Shown: piece by piece, positions 48,180-57,257 of the stretch | Numbering within the stretch: the stretch's first letter is position 1 | Layout: the number at the start of each line of letters is the position of its first letter | NCBI RefSeq assembly: GCF_006337165.1 | Contig: NZ_CP040896.1 | Span: 2,232,001 to 2,296,000, forward strand | Source: Hymenobacter jejuensis | GTDB taxonomy: Bacteria; Bacteroidota; Bacteroidia; Cytophagales; Hymenobacteraceae | Length of the DNA stretch: 64,000 nt | Direction: 5' to 3' | Translations under genes and position numbers: made by a program | The notes under the pieces: generated by a model | Told to the model about the DNA's origin: nothing | What the model saw: the letters and a program-made list of their open reading frames with translations, nothing else | Databases searched by the model: none

Positions 48180-49874
48180 CTATTTCATCGTCAGGCCTTG
48201 GGCCAGTAGGGTTACTCCGTCGCCTACAGCGTGTAAAGCTTGCTGCATCTCAGGGTCACGGTCGTGCAGCACTTGGAAGTAAGCCGTTTTGCCATAGGCG
48301 CTGCGGGCGATGTAGGCCTTCAGCTGGTTGCGCAACAGGGGCGAGCAGCGGCGCAGACAAGTTGCATTCGTTGCAATGCCTTCGTTCGCTGCCCGAGCTG
48401 CTAGGCTTTGTAATTGAGTATCAGAGATTTGGAAAGTGCTTTTGAACTGCTCGAAACGCATACCTTCCAGCTCCGTCTTGTGATCTTGGTAGAAATTGAG
48501 CGCAAACTCCCGCAGCATATTGCGGCCCTGCAAGCGCGTGAAGTACGACGAAGCCGCCATCGTGTCGCGGGGCACAAACAAATCGGGCATGATGCCGCCG
48601 CCGCCATACACTGTCCGCCCGTGGTCGGTGCGGAAGCGCAGCGAATCGGCAAAGTGGATGCTGTCGGCGTGGAAATACTCGCCGTGACGCGCCCGCTCCG
48701 TCAAATCCTTTTCGTAGGCGGCCAACCCGTTGCGGTACGACTTCTGAATCGAGCGACCAGATGGCGTGTAGTAACGGGCAATGGTGAGGCGCAATTCCGA
48801 ACCATCGGCTAGGGTAATGGGCTGCTGGACAAGGCCTTTGCCAAACGTGCGGCGGCCCACAATCAGAGCACGGTCATGGTCCTGCAAGGCACCGGCGACT
48901 ACTTCGGCCGCCGAAGCGCTGCCTTCGTCAACGAGCACTACCAACGGGCCTTCCTCAAACTCGCCCAGTACGCGCGAGTAGGTTTGGGTGTCGTACTGAT
49001 CGCCTTTGCCATCGGTGTAGACCAGCTTGCGAGTACCGCTGATAAACTCGTCGGCTAGTTTGGTGGCGCGATCGAGGTACCCACCTGGGTTGCCGCGCAA
49101 ATCCAGCACCAACCGGCTCAGTCCTTGGCGCTTTAGGTCGCCAAGAGCTTGTTTGAAATCATCGTAAGTGCCCGATGCAAAGCGCGTTATCTTGATGTAG
49201 CCAGTCTGGTTATCGACCATGTACGCAACTTCCACCGAGCTATTGGGAATGCGGCTCCGCGTTACGGATACAGTCATTGGCCGGCTTTGGTGGCGGCGCA
49301 GTACTTGTAGCTGCACATTGCTGCCGCGCGGACCGCGCAGCAGGCCAAACATCTGATCCATAGTTACATGGGTGCCCGTGACGCGCGTGCCGTTGACGGC
49401 CAAAATCCGGTCGCCGGGCTGGAGGCCGGCTTGCTCCGCCGGGCCACCGTTTAGGGGGGCAATCACGGTGGCTGTATCGCGGAACAGGTTGAATTCCACG
49501 CCTACGCCATCAAAGTCGTTTTGCAGGAAAGCAGACACCTTTTGTTCCTCCTGAGCCGGGATGTACACCGAGTGCGGATCGAGGCGCTCCAGCATCCGGC
49601 TGATGGCATAGTCCGAAAGCTGTTCGGCATCTACCGTATCGACGTAATCGCGGTCGACGTAGCTCAGAATCTCCTTGAACTTCAGGTAGCCGCGCGACGT
49701 GGCGTCGGGGTTTTGGCTGGATGGCCGAAACGGGTTGGCTCCTAGCAACACTCCGCACGCCAACGCCACGGCCAACAGCAGCGGCTGCCGCATTGGCCGC
49801 CTCGAAGTGCGAGGCTTGGGGTCCGGCGTAGTTCCCGACTTAGGCGTCGGCTCCGCGTTCGGCTCGGCGTTCAT
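48180..49874 (-). CDS. S41-family C-terminal processing protease
   Basis: 564 residues from ATG 49874 (the longer reading adds a weak 19-residue leader). A proline-rich cytoplasmic start is followed by one membrane segment (MRQPLLLAVALACGVLLGAN) as an anchor. A PDZ domain spans about 120-200 (FDGVGVEFNLFRDTATVIAPLNGGPAEQAGLQPGDRI in several parts), then the protease domain with the catalytic Ser in VDEGSASAAE and Lys in FGKGLVQ. It trims C-termini of periplasmic proteins. The C-terminal 100 residues are an additional helical domain. It is monocistronic. Confidence 0.92.
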   Translation of the reverse strand: MNAEPNAEPTPKSGTTPDPKPRTSRRPMRQPLLLAVALACGVLLGANPFRPSSQNPDATSRGYLKFKEILSYVDRDYVDTVDAEQLSDYAISRMLERLDPHSVYIPAQEEQKVSAFLQNDFDGVGVEFNLFRDTATVIAPLNGGPAEQAGLQPGDRILAVNGTRVTGTHVTMDQMFGLLRGPRGSNVQLQVLRRHQSRPMTVSVTRSRIPNSSVEVAYMVDNQTGYIKITRFASGTYDDFKQALGDLKRQGLSRLVLDLRGNPGGYLDRATKLADEFISGTRKLVYTDGKGDQYDTQTYSRVLGEFEEGPLVVLVDEGSASAAEVVAGALQDHDRALIVGRRTFGKGLVQQPITLADGSELRLTIARYYTPSGRSIQKSYRNGLAAYEKDLTERARHGEYFHADSIHFADSLRFRTDHGRTVYGGGGIMPDLFVPRDTMAASSYFTRLQGRNMLREFALNFYQDHKTELEGMRFEQFKSTFQISDTQLQSLAARAANEGIATNATCLRRCSPLLRNQLKAYIARSAYGKTAYFQVLHDRDPEMQQALHAVGDGVTLLAQGLTMK

Positions 49875-50290
49875 AAACGACAGAGAATGTAGAGGTTGGA
49901 GCGATAAAAAAGTGCTATAAATCAGAGGCAAGGATTCAAATCTATTGAAACTTTTCCTAGAAAATCAAGGTCAGTAGCAGTCACTCTGAAATTTCCAATA
50001 ACAGTGCAATTTTTTATATTATAAGAACTATATAGGCTTAAAATAGAGCAATATGCAGGTACAAAATGGACTGACTAGGTTCTTGTGTTAGTTGTCTGAA
50101 GTGTTTAAATAATATAACTATTTTAATTTAAAGCGGATTGACTTTTTCAAAGCTCAGCAGATGGAGTTATCCAGCATTTGCCATTTGGAGTTGCGGATAA
50201 CTTACCGACGCTTCGTTTGCCTGTCGTATCTTTGTGCTGCTGTCGGTCGTTGCTGCTGCTTTTCCTTTTCCACCTCATTCTCAACTCGTC
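49875..50290. other. Divergent intergenic region, S41 protease / ruvX
   Basis: 416 bases, AT-rich in the middle. It holds the -7 box at 50227 and the inverted repeat AGTTATCC (50165-50172) / GGATAACT (50195-50202) with 22 bases between, a possible operator. No coding region. Confidence 0.5.
50227..50234 (+). promoter_or_regulatory. -7 box of the ruvX-def transcript (TATCTTTG)
   Basis: An exact fit to TAnnTTTG, 56 bases before the ruvX ATG. No convincing -33 box at the usual distance. Confidence 0.45.
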
Positions 50291-50701
50291 ATGGGCCGCA
50301 TTCTTGCTATCGACTACGGCAACAAACGTGTGGGATTGGCGGTAACCGACCCGCTCCAGATTATCGCTACGCCCCTGGAAACCATACACAGCCAAGACCT
50401 TTTGGCCTACCTCAAAGCGTACCACCAACGAGAGCCGCTGGAGGCGCTAGTCGTGGGCATGCCCCGCACCCTGCTCAACGAACCAACGGACGTAACGAGT
50501 GCCGTAATTGGGCTAGTGCGTCGGTTGCGGCGCGATATGCCAGAAGTGCCTGTGTATGAGGTAGATGAACGGTTTACCTCGCGTATGGCGCATCAAGCGA
50601 TGCTGGCCGGCGGACTATCCAAGAAAGACCGGCGCGACAAAGCCACCGTCGACCGCGTGAGCGCCACCCTGATTTTGCAATCTTTTTTAGCTTCCCGATG
50701 A
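50291..50701 (+). CDS. ruvX: Holliday-junction resolvase-like RuvX (YqgF)
   Basis: 136 residues from ATG 50291. An RNase H-like fold with DYGNKRVGLAVTD at the start, VVGMPRTLLNEPTD near 55, and VDERFTSR and DKATVDRVSATLILQSFL at the end; the Asp and Glu of these segments make the metal site. It is linked to maturation of 16S rRNA 5' ends and possibly to Holliday-junction cleavage. Its stop overlaps the def start (ATGA), so the two are translationally coupled. The longer reading adds 19 residues from a weak start. Confidence 0.95.
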   Translation: MGRILAIDYGNKRVGLAVTDPLQIIATPLETIHSQDLLAYLKAYHQREPLEALVVGMPRTLLNEPTDVTSAVIGLVRRLRRDMPEVPVYEVDERFTSRMAHQAMLAGGLSKKDRRDKATVDRVSATLILQSFLASR

Positions 50702-51294
50702 TTTACCCTATTGTTGCCTTTGGCGATCCGGTACTGAAAGCCCGTGCCAAAGACATCCCCGCTGAGTTCGAAGCCGCTGAGCTTAAGCAGCTTATCGCTG
50801 ATATGTTTGATACCATGTACCACGCTCACGGCGTAGGCTTGGCTGCCCCGCAGATCGGCAAGAGTATCCGCCTGTTCGTGATTGACTCGACCCCGATGGT
50901 GGAAGAGGAAGACGAGGACGGCCAGCCCGTTGAACCTTCCGAACCCCCCGTGAAGCGGGCGTTTATTAACCCCACAATGGTTAGCGAAACCGGCGACGAA
51001 TGGGGTTTTGAAGAAGGCTGCCTGAGCATTCCTGGCGTGCGCGAGATGGTGTATCGACACGAAACCATCGTGATTCGCTACCATGACGAGAACCTGGTGC
51101 AGCACGAAGACACGTTTTCCGGCATGACGGCCCGCGTCATTCAGCACGAATACGACCACTTGGAAGGCGTCCTGTTTACGGACAAGATTTCGGGCTTTAA
51201 AAAGCAGCTTATTAAGGGCAAACTCACCCGCATCAGCAAAGGCGATGTAAAAGCCGACTACCGGATGCGCTTTGCAGGGGCTGGGCGCAAGTAA
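50698..51294 (+). CDS. def: Peptide deformylase
   Basis: 198 residues. It removes the formyl group from the first methionine of new proteins. Three motifs are present: GVGLAAPQIG near 44-53, EGCLSIPG with metal ligand C108, and QHEYDHLEG with H150, E151 and H154. The loop EEEDEDGQPVEPSEPP near 63-80 is a long acidic insert seen in Bacteroidota enzymes. It follows ruvX with a four-base overlap and ends at a hairpin terminator. Confidence 0.97.
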   Translation: MIYPIVAFGDPVLKARAKDIPAEFEAAELKQLIADMFDTMYHAHGVGLAAPQIGKSIRLFVIDSTPMVEEEDEDGQPVEPSEPPVKRAFINPTMVSETGDEWGFEEGCLSIPGVREMVYRHETIVIRYHDENLVQHEDTFSGMTARVIQHEYDHLEGVLFTDKISGFKKQLIKGKLTRISKGDVKADYRMRFAGAGRK

Positions 51295-51316
51295 TTAGCT
51301 ATAAGAGAGTTATGTA

Positions 51317-51356
51317 AAACGCGGCATGCTAAGAGAAGTCGAAGCATGCTGCGTTT
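51317..51356 (+). terminator. Terminator after def
   Basis: AAACGCGGCATGCT (51317-51330) and AGCATGCTGCGTTT (51343-51356) form a 14-base stem with one G-U pair and a 12-base loop. Confidence 0.65.
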
Positions 51357-51415
51357 GGGATTTGGTATAACTATTTGATATACTGATAGTTACGTAATAT
51401 CTATTTTTATCCATT

Positions 51416-52384
51416 GTGAAAAAGCAATTGTCGCTACTGCTATTGGCTGTGCTTTGCCTGATTCCGCGGCAGCCGCAGGCCTGGGGCTTCTTTGGGCATC
51501 GGTTGATTAACCGCTTGGCAGTCTTTACGTTACCGCGTGAGATGATTGGTTTTTACAAAGCCAACATCGAGTACATGACCACGTATGCCACCCGCCCCGA
51601 TCAGCGCCGGATGGTAGTTCCCGGTGAGGCCGCTCGGCATTTCCTCGACGTGGATGCCTACGGCGACAGCGCCATTTTTAAGCTGCCCCGCAGTTACGCC
51701 GACGCCGTGGCCCGTTACGGCGAAGACTCGCTATTGCGGCACGGAATTGTGCCGTGGCACATCGGGGCCATGAAAGCGCAACTGACCGAAGCCTTTCGCA
51801 CGCACGACACCGACCGAATCCTGCGGCTGTCCGCCGATATGGGCCATTACGTTGCCGATGCCTGCGTGCCCCTGCACACCACCCGCAACTACAACGGCCA
51901 GCGTACCAACCAGCGCGGCATTCATAGCCTGTGGGAAAGCCGGCTACCGGAAGTGCTCAGCGGCAATTACGATTTCTTTGTAGGGCCGGCTCCTTACCTC
52001 GACAATCCCTCCAAGGCGATCTGGGCGGCGGTTGGGCGAGCGCACACGGCCGTCGATTCGGTGCTGCGCATGGAGCAGGAACTCACCGCCCGTTTTCCGG
52101 CCGATCGTAAGTACGGCTACGAAGCCCGTGGTACCCAGACGCAACGCGTGTATTCTCAAGACTTTACCCGCGCTTACCATGCCTCGCTGCACGGGCAGGT
52201 AGAACGGCAGATGCGCCAAGCCGTGCAGCTTGTAGGCGCGCTGTGGTACACAAGTTGGGTCGATGCCGGCCAACCCGATTTGAGCAAATTGCCCAAAACC
52301 CCATCCGAAAAAGAGCAGCAACAGCTGGCTCAGGAAGCGGCGCTTGCGCCCGTACTGCCAGCCGGCGCCGGCCACGAAGACTGA
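51416..52384 (+). CDS. Zinc-dependent phospholipase C / S1-P1 nuclease-like protein, exported
   Basis: 322 residues from a GTG start. The signal peptide ends in QPQA, leaving a mature N-terminus WGFFGH. In this fold the terminal Trp amine and main-chain oxygen help bind the trinuclear zinc site. Further ligands are visible: the His/Asp set in ARHFLDVD near 74, PWHIGAMKAQL, and DMGHYVADACVPLHTTRNYNG, which carries the HxxxD-type zinc motif. Bacteroidota members are annotated as zinc-dependent phospholipase C; nuclease or phosphatase activity is possible. It is followed by a 13-bp gap-free run to the next region. It is secreted to the periplasm. Confidence 0.82.
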   Translation: MKKQLSLLLLAVLCLIPRQPQAWGFFGHRLINRLAVFTLPREMIGFYKANIEYMTTYATRPDQRRMVVPGEAARHFLDVDAYGDSAIFKLPRSYADAVARYGEDSLLRHGIVPWHIGAMKAQLTEAFRTHDTDRILRLSADMGHYVADACVPLHTTRNYNGQRTNQRGIHSLWESRLPEVLSGNYDFFVGPAPYLDNPSKAIWAAVGRAHTAVDSVLRMEQELTARFPADRKYGYEARGTQTQRVYSQDFTRAYHASLHGQVERQMRQAVQLVGALWYTSWVDAGQPDLSKLPKTPSEKEQQQLAQEAALAPVLPAGAGHED

Positions 52385-52508
52385 GGTGCTTCGGGCACCA
52401 CAACGACCGCTTTGGAAAGGTCGGTTTAGCTCATTTCAAGATTCTTAACTCTCTGAAATCAGTGTAGGAGCCTCGTCCGTACAAGGCTTCACGCTAAGCT
52501 TATTGCCC

Positions 52509-52877
52509 ATGAAAAGCCTGTACACCGTTCTGCTCCTAACCATTTCCAACCTGTTCATGACCTTCGCCTGGTACGGCCATCTGCAATTCAAGAAATATGC
52601 GTGGTTCAGTACTTTGGGCATTGTAGGTATCATATTGATTAGCTGGGGATTAGCTTTCTTTGAATACGTGTTTCAAGTGCCTGCCAACCGCATCGGTTTT
52701 GACGAAAACGGCGGCCCGTTCAACCTGTTTCAGCTGAAAGTAATCCAGGAAGTAGTGTCGCTGACGGTATTCACGCTGTGCGCGGTGTACGTGTTCAAAA
52801 CCGATAAGCTCGGCTGGAACCACTTGGTAGGATTTGCGCTGTTGGTGGCGGCAGTTTACTTCATTTTTAAGAAGTAA
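52509..52877 (+). CDS. DUF486 / DMT-superfamily small membrane protein
   Basis: 122 residues from ATG 52509 with four membrane segments: TVLLLTISNLFMTFAWYG, STLGIVGIILISWGLAFFEY, VVSLTVFTLCAVYVF and WNHLVGFALLVAAVYFIF. The loop QVPANRIGFDENGGPFNLFQLKVIQE is the typical conserved part. The family resembles small drug/metabolite transporters, but transport has not been assigned. It is in the inner membrane. Confidence 0.85.
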   Translation: MKSLYTVLLLTISNLFMTFAWYGHLQFKKYAWFSTLGIVGIILISWGLAFFEYVFQVPANRIGFDENGGPFNLFQLKVIQEVVSLTVFTLCAVYVFKTDKLGWNHLVGFALLVAAVYFIFKK

Positions 52878-52953
52878 GGCGCTTGGGGCGTCGCCTTTGA
52901 GGTTCAGGTTGGATTCCCTATTTTTCCGGCTTATACCTCACCTACTTATTTAC

Positions 52954-53280
52954 ATGGAACAAAATTACCCTTCGCCTACGGGCATGCCACCAGTTGGAGG
53001 TCCGCCGCCCAAAAACTGGTTGGTCGAGTCTATTCTAGTGACGATTTTTTGCTGTTTGCCGTTTGGCATCGCCGGTATTGTAAACGCGGCCAACGTCAAT
53101 TCGCGGTACAGTCTGGGCGACTACGCCGGCGCGGTGCGGGCCTCGGAGCAGGCAGCCAAATGGACCAAAATCGGGTTTTTCATTTGGCTGGCAGGCACCG
53201 TCATCTGGATTGTTATGATGATGCTGGGCTTCGGCGGAGCCATGTTAAGCGGGTTCGGTGACGGATTCAACAACCGGTAA
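52954..53280 (+). CDS. CD225/dispanin-family membrane protein
   Basis: 108 residues from ATG 52954. A Pro/Gly-rich start (SPTGMPPVGGPPPKNW) leads to the CD225 pattern: a first segment LVESILVTIFCCLPFGIAGIV, the conserved loop YSLGDYAGAVRASEQAAKWTKIG, and a second segment WLAGTVIWIVMMML. Eukaryotic relatives are interferon-induced transmembrane proteins; bacterial function is unknown. Its 3' end overlaps the next gene by 23 bases, so the two are co-translated. Confidence 0.85.
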   Translation: MEQNYPSPTGMPPVGGPPPKNWLVESILVTIFCCLPFGIAGIVNAANVNSRYSLGDYAGAVRASEQAAKWTKIGFFIWLAGTVIWIVMMMLGFGGAMLSGFGDGFNNR

Positions 53281-53704
53281 GGGCCGCTGGGCCTTCACGC
53301 TTCCCCAACGGGCGGCTGGCGTCGTTGCTCTGGGCCTGCTGGCCGGGCTCGCGCTGGCCGCCCTTTATTTTCGGCTGGATCCGGCGCGCTATCCTTTTCC
53401 GCGTTGCCCATTTTACCTGCTCACCGGATTGTATTGCCCCGGGTGCGGCACGCAGCGGGCCCTGCATGCCCTGTTGCACGGAAGGCTATGCCAAGCAGCC
53501 AGCCTAAATTTGCTGGCTGTACTCTACGCACCGGTGCTGGTATTTGGCGCCGCCGACGGGGTGCGGGCGCTGGCCACGGGGCAAGTGCGCCGCACTTCCT
53601 TTTTGTATCATCCGGGGTTTGGCTGGCTAATCGTTATTACAACCGTTTTGTTTGCGGTGTTGCGCAACCTGCCGAGCGCATTAGGCACGTGGCTTGCGCC
53701 CTGA
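53258..53704 (+). CDS. DUF2752 membrane protein
   Basis: 148 residues starting at a GTG inside the CD225 gene. The membrane segments are VVALGLLAGLALAALYF, NLLAVLYAPVLVFGAADGV and FGWLIVITTVLFAVL. The hallmark is PFYLLTGLYCPGCGTQRALH, with Cys residues in C-P-G-C-G-T-Q-R-A. Function unknown. The CD225 to DUF2752 order with overlap is common in Bacteroidota, which suggests a membrane complex. Confidence 0.85.
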   Translation: MTDSTTGKGRWAFTLPQRAAGVVALGLLAGLALAALYFRLDPARYPFPRCPFYLLTGLYCPGCGTQRALHALLHGRLCQAASLNLLAVLYAPVLVFGAADGVRALATGQVRRTSFLYHPGFGWLIVITTVLFAVLRNLPSALGTWLAP

Positions 53705-53964
53705 TGCAGGGGTTCGGGATGAGCTAAGAGCTAGATAATGAGGATATTATGCTGATACGGCAAAGTCGTGGCAGCAGCCGCGTGTTACCTGAGTGGCACA
53801 GAAAACAGGGTTTCAGGCGCGCCCTATACTCTCACTGCTTAGTCTGGTGCTTCTTAAGCTCAACGGTGAGGCTTGCTACTATTTGTCTATATTCAAGACA
53901 ACTACTGCCATGTGACTGCGTAGGGAAAGCCGCTGCCTGTCAGGCAGTTTTCATTGTTTGAGAA
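53705..53964. other. Intergenic region before the patatin gene
   Basis: 260 bases. Near its end CTGCC and GGCAG (53933-53947 with a TGTCA loop) followed by TTTT look like a small terminator, probably ending the CD225-DUF2752 transcript. Nothing else is supported. Confidence 0.4.
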
Positions 53965-56289
53965 ATGCGAAAATTGTACCGCTGGCTTCCGTTGTTTTTG
54001 CTGGTCTTACTGGTTCAGGGTCCGGTTCGGGCTCAGCGTGTGGGAGTAGTGCTGAGCGGAGGCGGGGCAAAAGGCTTGGCGCACGTAGGTGTGCTTAAAG
54101 TGCTGGAAAAGAACCACATACCCATCGACTATATCATCGGTACCAGCATGGGCTCGGTGGTAGGAGCGATGTATGCGGCGGGGTATTCGCCCACCGAAAT
54201 TGAGAAAATCGTGGCCGACCCGCAGTTTCAGTATTGGGTGTCGGGCAAGCAGTTGGAAGATAAGGCGTTCAACTACCTCAGCGCCGATCCGTCGCCGGGG
54301 TCGTTGCACGTTGGGGTGGCCATCGATTCGGCCTTCCGAACACGCGTTACGCCTAACTTGGTAAACGACGTAAATCTTAACTTCGTGCTAGCCAAGTTGT
54401 TAGCTCCGTCGGCCGCTGTGGCCGACTACAACTTCGATCAACTGTTTGTGCCCTTTCGGTGTTTGGCAGCGGAGGTGTTTACGCGCAAGCAGGTGATTCA
54501 GCGCGAGGGTTCGCTCGCCGATGCGGTGCGCAACTCCATGGCGGTGCCGTTGGTATTTCGCCCCATTCGCAACCCCGACGGCCGCTATCTGTTCGACGGT
54601 GGCATCTACAACAACTTCCCCACCGATGTGATGCGCGCCGAGTTCAAGCCCGACATCATCATTGGGGTGAACGTGGGCGACGTGGCCTATAAGCAATACC
54701 CATTTAAGAAGGACGACGAGCTGCTGGCCAGTACGCTGGTTTTTCTGGGCGCCAACGTAGCCGATACTACGGCCGTCGGCCCCAATGGCATCTTCATTCA
54801 GCCTGATTTAGAAGGCTTTGGCGCAACGGACTTCGACAAAGTGCGGGAGTTGATCGAGCGCGGTACCAAATCGGCGCAGGACAAGCTGCCGCTGATGCTC
54901 AGCCGCATTCAGCGCCGTTCCGACACGGTGGAACTGGCTCAGCGCCGCTCCGAATTTCAGAATCGGGCGCCCAAGCCGGTGTTCAAAAGCGTGACGGTGC
55001 AGGGTCTGAAGGCCAACCAGAATGCCTACGTTCGGCGCTTTTTTCAGCGGGAAGGCCGGAGCTACACCATCGACGACATCGAGGAAGGGTATTACCGCCT
55101 GGCCGCCGACGATTTTTTCCGCAACATCTATCCGCGCATTCGCTACGACAAGGCCCAGGAAGGCTACAATTTCAGCCTAGATGCACGCCAGAACAACAAT
55201 CTGTCGGCCGAAATCGGTTTCCTGCTTAGCACGCGCCCCATCGACAACATTTACGTCGGGCTGGAATATCGCTTCCTGAAAAGCCTGCTGTACTCGACGG
55301 CGGTTAACGTGAGCTTAGGGCGTTTTTACAATGCCGGACAGGGCCGTTTTCGGATGAGCGTGCCCGCCAAGCTGCCCTACTACATCGAGCCCAGCATCAC
55401 CTACAACAACTGGAGCTACCAGCGTACCGGCGGCCTGCTGGGCCGCGACGTGCAGAACACGCTCATCGAGCAAAGCGACTTGTCGGCGGGCGTGCAGCTT
55501 GGCATTAGCCCCAACTTCCGGAGCCGCGTGACGCTGGAAGGCGCCTACTTCGGCAATCAGGATAATTACGCTAACCGCAAGGAAGTCTCGTCGAGCGATA
55601 TTCTGGACCGCACCAGCTTTCGAGGCGTAACTTCTTCGCTGCGCTTTACCCGCAACTCCCTGAATCGTAAGCAATACCCCACGGCCGGCCGCCGCGCCCT
55701 CATCAGCGTGCGTGGGGTGCGCGGCACGGAAAGCTACCGCCCGGGCTCAACTTCGGTGCTCACCGATAAGCGCACGCAGGACCACCAATGGCTGCAATTT
55801 TCGGGCACCTACGAAAACTATTACCCCCTGAAAGACAAGAAAAGCAACTGGGGCTATTTCGGCGAAATCATGGTCAGCACGCAAGGACGGTTCGTGAATT
55901 ACCGCTCGTCGCTGACGACTTCGCCCTCGTTTACGCCGCTCGTTGATTCGCGCACGCTGTTTCTGGACAACTACCGCTCGGCGCGGTACGTGGCGGCGGG
56001 CTTGCGGTATTCGCGCAGCATCCTGGGCAAAATCGAATGGCGTACCGAAGCGTTTACGCACCTGCGCTACCAGCCCGTGGAGGCCAGCGACGATCCGCTC
56101 AACCAGCGCGGCATTCTCAAGCACGGCTTCGATCGCCCGCGTCTGACGACCAGTACAGGCTTTATCTACCAGCTCAACCCCATCGGCCCGTTGGCCGTGC
56201 ACCTCATTCACTACGACGATTCGTCGCGACGCTGGGCTGTGTTTGCCCACATTGGCTATTTGCTATTCCATGCCAAGTCTTTGGAGTAA
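53965..56289 (+). CDS. Patatin-like phospholipase with C-terminal outer-membrane barrel
   Basis: 774 residues. Signal peptide (WLPLFLLVLLVQGPVRAQ). The patatin domain has the oxyanion loop VVLSGGGAKGLAHVGVL, the nucleophile S61 in GTSMGS and the catalytic D211 in FDGGIYNNF. Near 340-420 is a POTRA-like unit (FKSVTVQGLKANQNAYVRRFF), and from about 430 a 16-strand BamA-type barrel that ends in aromatic strands. This is the type Va-like arrangement also seen in PlpD. The passenger may hydrolyse membrane or host lipids. Preceding gene is unrelated; the downstream aquaporin is convergent. Confidence 0.9.
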   Translation: MRKLYRWLPLFLLVLLVQGPVRAQRVGVVLSGGGAKGLAHVGVLKVLEKNHIPIDYIIGTSMGSVVGAMYAAGYSPTEIEKIVADPQFQYWVSGKQLEDKAFNYLSADPSPGSLHVGVAIDSAFRTRVTPNLVNDVNLNFVLAKLLAPSAAVADYNFDQLFVPFRCLAAEVFTRKQVIQREGSLADAVRNSMAVPLVFRPIRNPDGRYLFDGGIYNNFPTDVMRAEFKPDIIIGVNVGDVAYKQYPFKKDDELLASTLVFLGANVADTTAVGPNGIFIQPDLEGFGATDFDKVRELIERGTKSAQDKLPLMLSRIQRRSDTVELAQRRSEFQNRAPKPVFKSVTVQGLKANQNAYVRRFFQREGRSYTIDDIEEGYYRLAADDFFRNIYPRIRYDKAQEGYNFSLDARQNNNLSAEIGFLLSTRPIDNIYVGLEYRFLKSLLYSTAVNVSLGRFYNAGQGRFRMSVPAKLPYYIEPSITYNNWSYQRTGGLLGRDVQNTLIEQSDLSAGVQLGISPNFRSRVTLEGAYFGNQDNYANRKEVSSSDILDRTSFRGVTSSLRFTRNSLNRKQYPTAGRRALISVRGVRGTESYRPGSTSVLTDKRTQDHQWLQFSGTYENYYPLKDKKSNWGYFGEIMVSTQGRFVNYRSSLTTSPSFTPLVDSRTLFLDNYRSARYVAAGLRYSRSILGKIEWRTEAFTHLRYQPVEASDDPLNQRGILKHGFDRPRLTTSTGFIYQLNPIGPLAVHLIHYDDSSRRWAVFAHIGYLLFHAKSLE

Positions 56290-56298
56290 TGCATAAAT

Positions 56299-56313
56299 AA
56301 TTGATTATCAATT
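56299..56313. repeat. Dispersed palindrome, 15-base version
   Basis: AATTGATTATCAATT is perfectly symmetric and contains an exact TTGATTATCAA. It lies ten bases after the patatin gene stop, between convergent genes, where no promoter is needed. Confidence 0.6.
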
Positions 56314-56322
56314 GGTTGCCTA

Positions 56323-57174
56323 TTATCCTTTCCCGCTGGCATCCGGGTAGTGCGGCGGCTCGGCCGTGGCAGGGCCTGCGTCAGCGTACAACGGCGTGTT
56401 GGCGGCAGCCTCGCAGCCCGCCAGCACGGCGCAGGCCAGCGAAGTTCGTCCGTAAACCATCTGGAAAGTGCTGGTGGCGAGCCACATTGCCAGAACTGGG
56501 GCGGCCCAGTAGATCCAGAGGCCAGTGTAGCTGTTGGCGGCTACGGCCGCGCCCAAAGTACGGGCCGGATTGAGGCTCATGCCGGAAAAAGGCGTTTCGA
56601 AAAGGATAAACAAAGCCAGCAGCAGCCCTACCAGCCAGCCCGTCCATTTCTTAAGTTGGCGCGAATGCAATGCCACCAACATGCTCATCATCAGGATAAA
56701 GCTGATGATGAATTCGCCCAAAAACGCTTGCCCCGAGCCACCCGGTTTGGGTTGGGTAGTAACGTAGTGCACAGCCGGATGCGCGTAGAAACTGCCCAGC
56801 ACGAGCTTCATCAGTTGGCCAGCCCCGATGGCTCCTGCCACCTGCGCCACGATGTACCAGGCCGCGTCTGCCGTCCGGATTTTGCCTAAATGCCAGAAAG
56901 CCACCGTCACGGCCGGGTTGATGTGGGCCCCGGATCGTTTGCCCCACGGGCTGTACACAATCAGCACGATAACCAGCGCCATGGCCACCGCCATCAGCGC
57001 GGTACGGAAGGTTGGGTGCTGACTTAGCGCTTGGTAGCCCGGCGAGGCCGGGTGCTCCAGAAGCACCGTGAGCAAGCTGGCCGAACTCAGAAAGAAAGCA
57101 ATGCCGGCTGCTTCGGCTACGTAATGCTGCCAATGCCGCTGCCAAGCCGAACGCAACTTCGAAACAAACGCCAT
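56323..57174 (-). CDS. MIP-family aquaporin / glycerol-type channel
   Basis: 283 residues from ATG 57174 (the longer reading begins at TTG). Six membrane segments with the two pore half-helices: GAHINPAVT near 85 and GMSLNPART near 205. Selectivity-filter residues cannot be named without an alignment. The N-terminal cytoplasmic part is basic; the C-terminal tail is acidic and proline-rich (AGPATAEPPHYPD). It probably passes water or small solutes. It is monocistronic and is the last gene before the pullulanase. Confidence 0.88.
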   Translation of the reverse strand: MAFVSKLRSAWQRHWQHYVAEAAGIAFFLSSASLLTVLLEHPASPGYQALSQHPTFRTALMAVAMALVIVLIVYSPWGKRSGAHINPAVTVAFWHLGKIRTADAAWYIVAQVAGAIGAGQLMKLVLGSFYAHPAVHYVTTQPKPGGSGQAFLGEFIISFILMMSMLVALHSRQLKKWTGWLVGLLLALFILFETPFSGMSLNPARTLGAAVAANSYTGLWIYWAAPVLAMWLATSTFQMVYGRTSLACAVLAGCEAAANTPLYADAGPATAEPPHYPDASGKG

Positions 57175-57257
57175 TTGCCGGGTTCCCAGCGCTTCGGGGG
57201 AGAGCGCCGAAGCGTGTGGGTACAAACGGGCGGACTATGATCAGAGTTATGGTTGGG

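Noticed and set aside
53749..53961. Open frame of 70 codons in the gap before the patatin gene
   Set aside because: Cys- and Arg-rich composition, no similarity and no conserved pattern; it looks like chance.
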